Origin: GCA-002793235 sp965267355
GTDB lineage: Bacteria > Bacteroidota > Bacteroidia > Flavobacteriales_E > Vicingaceae
Assembly: GCA_965267355.1 (NCBI GenBank)
Contig: OZ253956.1
Coordinates: 372,001-436,000 of the forward strand
Direction of reading: 5' to 3'
Length of the DNA stretch: 64,000 nt
The notes under the pieces are model-generated. The model ran no database searches and was not told the origin of the DNA. It was given only the letters and a program-made list of their open reading frames with translations. The translations under genes were made by a program, and so were the position numbers. Positions 57,228 through 64,000 of this stretch are shown here, piece by piece (positions within the stretch are counted from its first letter, which is position 1; every line of letters starts with the position of its first letter).

Positions 57228-60200
57228 TTATTTTGATTGTACATTTAATCTAATTCCCTCAGAATGAGAAGTAAACTCTGGTGCATACATACACTGAATG
57301 CTGGTGATACCATTGGAGAAATTACCGCTCATATTTACTCTTAATGGATATTCAAAAACATAAGTTCCTTTTCTTAAATAATCGAAAAAGAAATTAGTTG
57401 AAGCATCCTTAGTGCTTTCATAATATCCTAACCCATCCTGATATCGATAACCTGAAAATACATTTATTGGTTCTAAACCAGCTGCTCTCATATCTTTCAT
57501 ATGAACATACTCCATATCTCTATCAACTCTTAACTCTATTCTTACCTTAATCTTATCTCCAAGTTTTAAACTTGTTGCATCAGTAATTGGAGTAATTACT
57601 GGCCCAGAAGCACTGTTCTTTTGTAAGAATAATTTCTTTGTCAGTTTTAACGGAGTTTCGTGTGGAGTTATTTTATCCAACTGCTCGAAGTATTGCCAAT
57701 ACATAGCACCCCAAGCCACTCCATCATCCTTTTTAGTAACTTTTACATTACCCATAGATGATTTAACCTCTGATTTATTCCAAGATGTTTTAAAGTATCC
57801 TGTACCAGCTTCAACTTTAACATCATCGATCTTCTTAGGGTCTATTAACTGATTCCCCACTTTAATTTCTACTAACTCATCACTTAACAACAAATCAGTT
57901 CCTCTTAGTAATAAAGCGTAACAAGCTTCGGTAGTAGCTTTTGTTGTTTTCCAATCTTGTGTTTGCTTCTGTTTAAGCAACCAAACCTTCATCGCTTCAA
58001 CACTTTCTTTATCGTTTACTACTTCATCAAAAGCTTCAATTAACAATGCTTGTGTTTCTATAGGGGCTTGATGCCACCAATAACCGCTTATATTATCTTT
58101 CCAATACATACCTAGCTCATCATGCATTATAGCATTTTCTTTTAATGATGCTATTATTTTTTGTTCTACTGGAATTCCTGCTTTGTTTTGACCATCTCTA
58201 TGTAAAGCCAATGCAATCATCCCTTGCATATACCTGCTTTTATTCAACCAATACTTCTTCGCTTGCCCAATGTAATAGTTATAAGCTTCTTTATTTCTTG
58301 AACTGATTTCTACATCTTTTAAGAAATAGCTTCTAGCATATAAATAGTGAATATGGTAATAATTGATATTATCTTTATCCATATCCCATTTATCTTTTAG
58401 TAAATCCTCATAATCTTCTCTCACTCTATCATCTAAATACCTTACAGCTTTTTTAACCATATTCCAGGTTTGATAATCATCTCTGATGTTCTTAACACCT
58501 AGATGATCCAGATGCCCCATACCTGTAACTATATGCTGAGTTATGTATCTACTTTCTGGCATTCCTTTAAACCAGGTCCAACCACCGTTAGAAACTTGCA
58601 GCTGCTGAAGTTTCTTTTCAGCCCTACCTAATTCATTGGACATTCGGTTTAAATCAAACAGTAACCCGATCCTCTTTTTTCTTTCTCCCTCATCTTGTGC
58701 GTCTAATACCCATGGGGTTTCTTCTAATACAAGAGATTTTAACTCTTGATTTTTCTCCAAATTAGATAAGAAAGCCTCTGGAGAACTATTCTTCCAACTA
58801 TCAAAAACCTGCTTAATTTTTGGAGATGAGTTAGCAATATGAGTAGCTATTGAGTTAGCATAAAAACGACTAAATGTTTGCTCTGCACATTCATATGGAT
58901 ACTCCATTAAGTATGGTAAAGCTTGTATAGCATACCATGCTGGATTAGATGTAAATTCCAATGTCAATTTGTGGTGTTTTAACGTAGTTGAGTTATTATT
59001 TAACAACTTATTAAACTTAAATGTTTTGCTTTGATTACCTCTTATTGGTAAAGGCATTGATTCTGTAACCAACATTCTGTTGGTTAATACAGGTAACGCC
59101 ATTTCTTCACCATCCGTAAAGTTTCCTGCCTTCGCAGCTACTTTGTATTTGATAGCAGAATACCCTTCAGGAACACTCATAGTCCAGTTAACCGAAGTAC
59201 TCTTCCCTTTCTTTACATCAAAACCATACTTTGGTTTACCAGTAATTACTTTACTCGAAATATTCTCATTAGTTAACGCATCATAAAAGAACACTTGTGC
59301 CCCGCCTGATAAATCTTTATCTGACAGGTTGGTAATCTTTGTAGAGAAAGTCATTTTATCTCCTTCTCTAAAAAAACGTGGAGCATTTGGGTAAACCATT
59401 AAATCTTTTTGTGTTACGGTTTCTTCATACAACATCCCTGACTTTAAGTCTTTAGTATGAGCCAAGCCCATAAACTTCCATTTGGTTAAAGCCTCTGGAA
59501 TAGTAAACTTTATGATTACCTCTCCTTTAGAGTTGGTTTGTAAATGAGGATAAAAGAAAGCTGTTTCGGCAAAATTACTTCTGACTTTCACATCATTTAA
59601 GCCCTCAATATTTGCTTGTTGATTTGCTTCACCTGATTTAGCACCCGCTAAAGTTGAAGAAATACTTGTAGTTACATCTTTATTTTTATCAGCTTTAGGA
59701 GAAGGAGCATTTACTGACAATTCTTTCTTAAGTTTTCCTGAAGACTTGGTTTGTTCAGCATAACCACTTGCGTCTTCATCCATAGCTTCCTCTGTTACTT
59801 CCATTAATGCAACTCCGTCATAAGAATCATATAAATAATCTCCTTCACTATATAATCCTCTGTAATACCTGTCACGATAACCATAGTAATATCCAAACCA
59901 ATTTAGCCTATCATAAATTTTGGTTCTTAAATTAGTTAGGCTTTCATTCCAATACTGAGCTATTAGTTGTGAATTTACCGCAGTAAATCCTCTATTACTT
60001 TGCCAGTACCTACTGCTGTAGTCATACCTCAATACATCTAACCCCCAATAATTTGCTCGAAACGCATCTAAAGAAGCATCATACAAAGTTGCTACCATTT
60101 CAGCAGCTACCTTCTCTCCTTTTTTACCTTTTATCTTAATCTTCCATTCTTCTTCTTGCCCTGGTAATAATTTATTTCTAAACGTTTCAAACTCTACATC

Positions 60201-63200
60201 CAGTTTTTTATTGGTGTAAGGAACCGATACCGTTGAAGTAAAATTGTAATTTCTATTGTGCTTAACGAAAGTAAAATGCACATGAAAATTGCCTCTATGT
60301 TTTTCCTCAATCGGAACAACTATCTTTTTCTGCTGTCCACTTAGTTTTATCCATTCTTTTTTTACGATGTTTCTTTTGTGCTCCACTTCATAAACTACCA
60401 TTACATCCTTAGCAGCAGAACCAATCAAAAACTCTGCTTTTTCTCCTGGTTCACCTTTTACTTTTAGAGGCATAAACCAACCTATATCGTTGGCAGGAAC
60501 ATACTTGCCGTATTCATTAAATACTGTAAAATATTTAATTTCTTTTACCTCTTGACCAAACTTATCTTTACATGTAATCTCCATTACATACTTTCCTTCT
60601 TTCCATTCTGGCAAGTGATATAATTCAACAGATTTTCTTTTTTCCGTATTAAAAGGATGATCATAAACTTTAATGTCTTTCTCCCATTTATACATATTAT
60701 TTTCATCTGAATACTCATCTCTAGGAAAATCCTCTTTATAATCAGTTTCGGTAATGAATTTTACATCTCCTTTATTCCAATACGTGCTACTGTAACTCTG
60801 CCCTGGCATTTTAAGCGACCAAACCTTAATATTTCCAGCAGTCGGTTCAAACTCTCCATTTAAGTTAGTTGTACTTAAACTAAAAGTATCTACTCCACTT
60901 TTGTTTACTTTATCTGGCACGCTTGCATATACATTTAAAGCATTGTAACCTACCCTAACATAAGTGGTAGCACTATGCGTTTCTCCATTAATATCCGTTA
61001 CATCAGCATAAACAGTATAAGTATAGATTGGTGAATATTTTTTATTAACCGATTTATCCGGAATGGCAGTAAAATCAATCTTATACTCTCCATTATCATC
61101 AGTAGTTGTTGTGCCGTTTATTATTTCTAATTCGGCTGAAGATGGAGAATAGCCCCAACGATAAAAACACCAGTATGGAAAGGATGCATTTCTAACCACC
61201 CTATAAGTTACCTCAGCCTCGTCTAATGCTGCACCTGAATAAGTTTTAGCCGTTCCAACTACATTTACTGTCTCGTTTAACTTATAAGAACCTTTAATAG
61301 GTTCAAACTTTACTTCAAATTTCGGACGTTTGTATTCTTCAACAGAAAAGTACTTGCTTCCATAAGTATCTGAAATATACATTTGACCATTTAAGCCATT
61401 ATTTGGAGCGACAAACGAACCGCTAAAAGTTCCATACTCATTCGTTTTTAAATTTAAACTAGATACTTTTTGATGGTTAACATCGTAAAATGTAATTGTA
61501 GAGGTATGATTAGTTTTAATTTTATTGTTGTTTTCAGAGTCAGAATCTAAAACAATTCCTTTAAAATAAATGATTTGCCCTGGTCGATAAATTGCTCTGT
61601 CTGTAAAGAAAATTGTTTTGGTAAATTTTCTGTAATTGTTATAATTCTTGTACTGATAATAAGAATCCTCCGTATTTAACCTATCATCCTGATAAATAAA
61701 ATCAGCATAGAAATTTCTATAATTAGAACCTGGTTCTACTTTAAAAAAACCATCCTTATTAGTTACTCTAGTTCCCATTGATTTCCATTCGTATTTTCTC
61801 AATGTATAATTATATTTTTCATAATATAATTTAGCTTTTACACCAGAAAGTGGTTTCCCTGAATTTCTATTTACAACAAAAAACTCAACATCCTCCTGGT
61901 CTGTTCTTCTAGTTAAGAAGCTAATATTACTTATCCAAAAAGGAGTAATAGCAACCGCTTCTTTCTCGTATTTAAAATCTTTGGTTGTAGCTGTTAACAA
62001 CACATAAAAACCTTTATCAAACTCTCCTATTTTAAACTCACCACTGTGCTTTCTGTAATCTCCATCATTTGGCAAATCCATTTCCCAATCCTTTACTGTA
62101 TTACTCTCTTTTATTTTCTCAAATCGTTCGTAGTAACCTATATTTCTATTCCATTTTTTATAGTCATCATAATCTACTTTTACGATTCTATGATATACTT
62201 TATTGATGTTTTTAAATCCTAGTAATGCTTTAATGGATTGATTAGGAATATTTGCTTTTTCAATCTGAACATCCAAGGCTTTACTTTCTATACCATTCTT
62301 TAGCTGGCGGCATAAATCAGCTCCATAAGTGCTAGGATATTTTTCAATAGCATTATTGCACATTACCACGGCTCTTTTCAGTTCCCACTTATGTTTTTTT
62401 GGTTCGGCAAAATTGTAAGCACTACCTCTATTTTGATGAATTTTAGCTAACTCATAAACAATTTCTGCAGCGGTGGTATCTTCTTTAAAGGCTCCATACA
62501 ATAAGGTTAAAGATTTATAATACAAAGAATCTGCGTTTTGAAAACTAGCATGGTTTCTTACAAATTTCAATCGTTTCAATTCTACATCTATTAATGCCGT
62601 ATGGTTAGAGTCGTTGATATGATTCTGTGTTAAATCTTGGAGGAGTTTTAAAGCATAAAACTTAAGTGACATGGTATCTTGCGTTGAAAATTTCACTCCA
62701 ACAAAATCTCCGTAAGAGCTTATATATAATGAGTCATCCAAGACAAACTCGTAAACTGGTCGAGTAATATTTGGTTCTTCATTACTGAAATAGTCTATTG
62801 CTCTTTGAGCTAAAAAATCATATAAGTATGGACGATAATCTCTGGCATTTTTTGTAATGATAATCTCATCAAATGTTTCAATCGGTGTTCTACTCAAGCT
62901 GTCAATGTTTTTTACTGATAACATATAATGCTTGATAGTAGCATCAGTAATTTTCTGTAAATCCCAGGTTGTAATGTCTTTGTTCTCAAAATTTACTATT
63001 TGTGTTCTATCGTAAAATCTCCATCTGTTATTCTGATAATACATCCAGTACATTTCTGCAATTACAGAGTGTATAATTGGCTGTAAAGGATAATCAGAAT
63101 TGTTAGCCAAACTATCTAACTCATTCAAGGTATTTACAAAAGCATTTTCCTCAATATTTGATTGAAGTTTAGCTTTTATGATTAATGACTTTACAATCTG

Positions 63201-63461
63201 CTCATGGTTATTTTCAGATTGTGCTTTTTTGTAAATTTTAACCACTTCTTCTAAAGCAGATTTTGTGAGTCCATTCTGCTCTAAAGAATCTACAACTGTC
63301 CATTCTTCTTTGTATACTTCTCCTTTTGCATACACCAATAAGGGCTTCTTATTACTTCCGTTATCCGATATATTAGATGAAGAACAGTTTATTAAAACTA
63401 AACTTACCACAAATAGCAGAGTGGCGGCAATAGTAAACTTTATGAAATTTTGCTTTAGCAT
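57228..63461 (-). CDS. Alpha-2-macroglobulin family lipoprotein
   Basis: A 2,077-residue envelope protein from the ATG at 63461 (27 bases inside the longest frame; gives a better lipoprotein signal, SLVLINC, Cys26). The N-terminal 400 residues are mostly helical. MG domains follow, with the MG2-like DRAIYRPGQIIYFKGIVLDS and later YKVAAKAGNFTDGEEMALPV. The thioester motif is PYECAEQTFSRFYAN, with the reactive Cys at about residue 1525 (CAEQ instead of the usual CGEQ), at the start of the helical thioester domain (LYARSYFLKD, GNQ-rich). A 90-residue acidic/low-complexity stretch (about 1220-1310, with TEEAMDEDASGYAEQ) sits just before the TED-proximal domain. Such proteins trap proteases; it is usually found with PbpC, which is not here. 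Confidence 0.93.
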   Translation of the reverse strand: MLKQNFIKFTIAATLLFVVSLVLINCSSSNISDNGSNKKPLLVYAKGEVYKEEWTVVDSLEQNGLTKSALEEVVKIYKKAQSENNHEQIVKSLIIKAKLQSNIEENAFVNTLNELDSLANNSDYPLQPIIHSVIAEMYWMYYQNNRWRFYDRTQIVNFENKDITTWDLQKITDATIKHYMLSVKNIDSLSRTPIETFDEIIITKNARDYRPYLYDFLAQRAIDYFSNEEPNITRPVYEFVLDDSLYISSYGDFVGVKFSTQDTMSLKFYALKLLQDLTQNHINDSNHTALIDVELKRLKFVRNHASFQNADSLYYKSLTLLYGAFKEDTTAAEIVYELAKIHQNRGSAYNFAEPKKHKWELKRAVVMCNNAIEKYPSTYGADLCRQLKNGIESKALDVQIEKANIPNQSIKALLGFKNINKVYHRIVKVDYDDYKKWNRNIGYYERFEKIKESNTVKDWEMDLPNDGDYRKHSGEFKIGEFDKGFYVLLTATTKDFKYEKEAVAITPFWISNISFLTRRTDQEDVEFFVVNRNSGKPLSGVKAKLYYEKYNYTLRKYEWKSMGTRVTNKDGFFKVEPGSNYRNFYADFIYQDDRLNTEDSYYQYKNYNNYRKFTKTIFFTDRAIYRPGQIIYFKGIVLDSDSENNNKIKTNHTSTITFYDVNHQKVSSLNLKTNEYGTFSGSFVAPNNGLNGQMYISDTYGSKYFSVEEYKRPKFEVKFEPIKGSYKLNETVNVVGTAKTYSGAALDEAEVTYRVVRNASFPYWCFYRWGYSPSSAELEIINGTTTTDDNGEYKIDFTAIPDKSVNKKYSPIYTYTVYADVTDINGETHSATTYVRVGYNALNVYASVPDKVNKSGVDTFSLSTTNLNGEFEPTAGNIKVWSLKMPGQSYSSTYWNKGDVKFITETDYKEDFPRDEYSDENNMYKWEKDIKVYDHPFNTEKRKSVELYHLPEWKEGKYVMEITCKDKFGQEVKEIKYFTVFNEYGKYVPANDIGWFMPLKVKGEPGEKAEFLIGSAAKDVMVVYEVEHKRNIVKKEWIKLSGQQKKIVVPIEEKHRGNFHVHFTFVKHNRNYNFTSTVSVPYTNKKLDVEFETFRNKLLPGQEEEWKIKIKGKKGEKVAAEMVATLYDASLDAFRANYWGLDVLRYDYSSRYWQSNRGFTAVNSQLIAQYWNESLTNLRTKIYDRLNWFGYYYGYRDRYYRGLYSEGDYLYDSYDGVALMEVTEEAMDEDASGYAEQTKSSGKLKKELSVNAPSPKADKNKDVTTSISSTLAGAKSGEANQQANIEGLNDVKVRSNFAETAFFYPHLQTNSKGEVIIKFTIPEALTKWKFMGLAHTKDLKSGMLYEETVTQKDLMVYPNAPRFFREGDKMTFSTKITNLSDKDLSGGAQVFFYDALTNENISSKVITGKPKYGFDVKKGKSTSVNWTMSVPEGYSAIKYKVAAKAGNFTDGEEMALPVLTNRMLVTESMPLPIRGNQSKTFKFNKLLNNNSTTLKHHKLTLEFTSNPAWYAIQALPYLMEYPYECAEQTFSRFYANSIATHIANSSPKIKQVFDSWKNSSPEAFLSNLEKNQELKSLVLEETPWVLDAQDEGERKKRIGLLFDLNRMSNELGRAEKKLQQLQVSNGGWTWFKGMPESRYITQHIVTGMGHLDHLGVKNIRDDYQTWNMVKKAVRYLDDRVREDYEDLLKDKWDMDKDNINYYHIHYLYARSYFLKDVEISSRNKEAYNYYIGQAKKYWLNKSRYMQGMIALALHRDGQNKAGIPVEQKIIASLKENAIMHDELGMYWKDNISGYWWHQAPIETQALLIEAFDEVVNDKESVEAMKVWLLKQKQTQDWKTTKATTEACYALLLRGTDLLLSDELVEIKVGNQLIDPKKIDDVKVEAGTGYFKTSWNKSEVKSSMGNVKVTKKDDGVAWGAMYWQYFEQLDKITPHETPLKLTKKLFLQKNSASGPVITPITDATSLKLGDKIKVRIELRVDRDMEYVHMKDMRAAGLEPINVFSGYRYQDGLGYYESTKDASTNFFFDYLRKGTYVFEYPLRVNMSGNFSNGITSIQCMYAPEFTSHSEGIRLNVQSK

Positions 63462-63536
63462 AATGTAGTTAGATTGATGAATATTCATTTTTCTTAGTAG
63501 ATGCTAACCCTTATAAAATTGCATAATTTTTAGCGC

Positions 63537-63569
63537 AAAAAAAAGCACCGTTTTAAAACGGTGCTTTTT
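63537..63569. terminator. Terminator between TonB and alpha-2-macroglobulin genes
   Basis: AAAAGCACCGTTTT followed directly by AAAACGGTGCTTTT (63541-63568) is a 28-base perfect palindrome, A-rich on one side and T-rich on the other. It ends the partial TonB gene's transcript before the alpha-2-macroglobulin gene. Confidence 0.92.
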
Positions 63570-63587
63570 CACTTATCAATAAATCAA

Positions 63588-64000
63588 TTATTTCAATACA
63601 AAGTTGATAGGCAAGTTATAAGATACTCTTACCGCTTTACCTCTTTGTTTTCCAGGCTTCCATGCAGGCATAGCCTTAACAACTCTAATTGCCTCTTTAT
63701 CTAACAATTCATGAACTCCTCTTAACACCTTAACATCTGAGATTTTACCATTTTTGTTTACAGTAAAATTCACGTACACTTTACCTGAAATACCATTAGC
63801 TTTGGCAGCAGGTGGGAACTTAATGCTCTTTCCTAAGTATTCGAATAATTTCTTCTGACCCCCAGGGAACTCAGGCATATTTTCTACAATAGTAAATACT
63901 TCTTCTTCTACAACTTCTTCTTCTACCTCAAATACCTCAACAACAGTTTCAGCATCAGCCTCAGTATCTTCAATTTCTAATTCCTCAACTTCTTCATCAT
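63588..64000 (-). CDS. TonB-family energy transducer (partial)
   Basis: The gene runs off the end of the window; the last 137 codons are visible. An ATG at 63878 opens a 96-residue frame but the reading frame continues upstream through a strongly acidic Glu/Val stretch (VEEEVVEEEVFTIVEN), so the true start is outside. The C-terminal TonB domain is clear: PEFPGGQKKLFEYLGKSIKF, then GISGKVYVNFTVNKNGKISD, VLRGVHELLDKEAIRVVKAM and PAWKPGKQRGKAVRVSYNLP. This domain contacts TonB-dependent receptors in the outer membrane. The acidic linker replaces the usual Pro-rich spacer in the part that is visible. Confidence 0.92.
   Translation of the reverse strand, partial: DEEVEELEIEDTEADAETVVEVFEVEEEVVEEEVFTIVENMPEFPGGQKKLFEYLGKSIKFPPAAKANGISGKVYVNFTVNKNGKISDVKVLRGVHELLDKEAIRVVKAMPAWKPGKQRGKAVRVSYNLPINFVLK

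Overview
The window is AT-rich chromosomal DNA from a member of the Bacteroidota, most likely a Flavobacteriales-type bacterium. The evidence is: type IX secretion (T9SS) cargo with type A and type B C-terminal sorting domains, a PorP/SprF-family protein next to its probable cargo, many short SPII lipoproteins, -7 promoter boxes of the Bacteroidota form TAnnTTTG, an archaeal/eukaryotic-type ProRS, and a PafA-type alkaline phosphatase. The species cannot be told from the sequence. No rRNA, CRISPR array, transposase, prophage or recognisable defence locus was seen. One tRNA gene (Glu) is present.

Layout. 1-1646 (+): tail of a cytochrome c-like protein, YceI-like protein and DUF5777-type beta-barrel. 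1651-3935 (-): rnpA, yidD and a CtpA-like protease with overlapping ends. 4025-7195 (+): overlapping operon of a PAP2 phosphatase, crcB, pafA and a lipoprotein. 7315-10332 (+): T9SS cargo, then gyrB. 10429-15425 (-): DUF4886/PKD T9SS cargo, mtgA, a conserved Bacteroidota secreted protein and dnaB. 15582-18647: lipoprotein (+), accA (-), ispE (+). 18655-21889 (+): ECF sigma factor, transmembrane anti-sigma-like protein and a GIN-domain (DUF2807) protein, with two matching ECF-type promoters. 21953-28076: small conserved protein, YebC-family protein, lipoprotein M1 peptidase, a 52-residue lipoprotein, and a PadR regulator coupled to a membrane protein with a duplicated GldL-like motif. 28252-33217: purK-purE (+) facing hpt-adk-pyrC (-). 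33292-37379 (-): CotH-kinase T9SS type B cargo and PorP/SprF. 37482-43607: SRPBCC/GyrI protein, M23-LysM peptidase, FadL-family porin and two related Tyr/Trp- or Asn/Glu-rich secreted proteins. 43701-47455 (+): proS, conserved protein, tRNA-Glu, rpsT, gap. 48099-50490 (-): aroB-aroA. 50563-53354 (+): proline dehydrogenase, lnt. 53351-64000 (-): T9SS cargo, tail-fibre S74-domain protein, two lipoproteins, a giant alpha-2-macroglobulin and a partial TonB.

How it works together. Much of the window is housekeeping: replication (gyrB, dnaB), purine, pyrimidine, aromatic, fatty-acid and isoprenoid synthesis, and translation. Interleaved is a heavy envelope programme of T9SS cargo, lipoproteins with their Lnt maturase, porins, TonB and peptidoglycan enzymes. 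The most informative new signals are regulatory. First, two identical TGTAAC-N17-CGTC promoters tie the ECF sigma operon to the GIN-domain gene. Second, TAnnTTTG boxes lie only 4-6 bases before the start codons of rnpA, dnaB, ispE, padR, gap and lnt, which suggests leaderless mRNAs. Third, a padR promoter/operator dyad governs the GldL-like membrane protein. Fourth, a palindromic repeat is inserted in frame in aroA, with a degenerate relative downstream of gyrB.

Starts were moved downstream where an internal ATG begins a better signal peptide or conserved N-terminus. Domain identities come from reading motifs, not from database searches.
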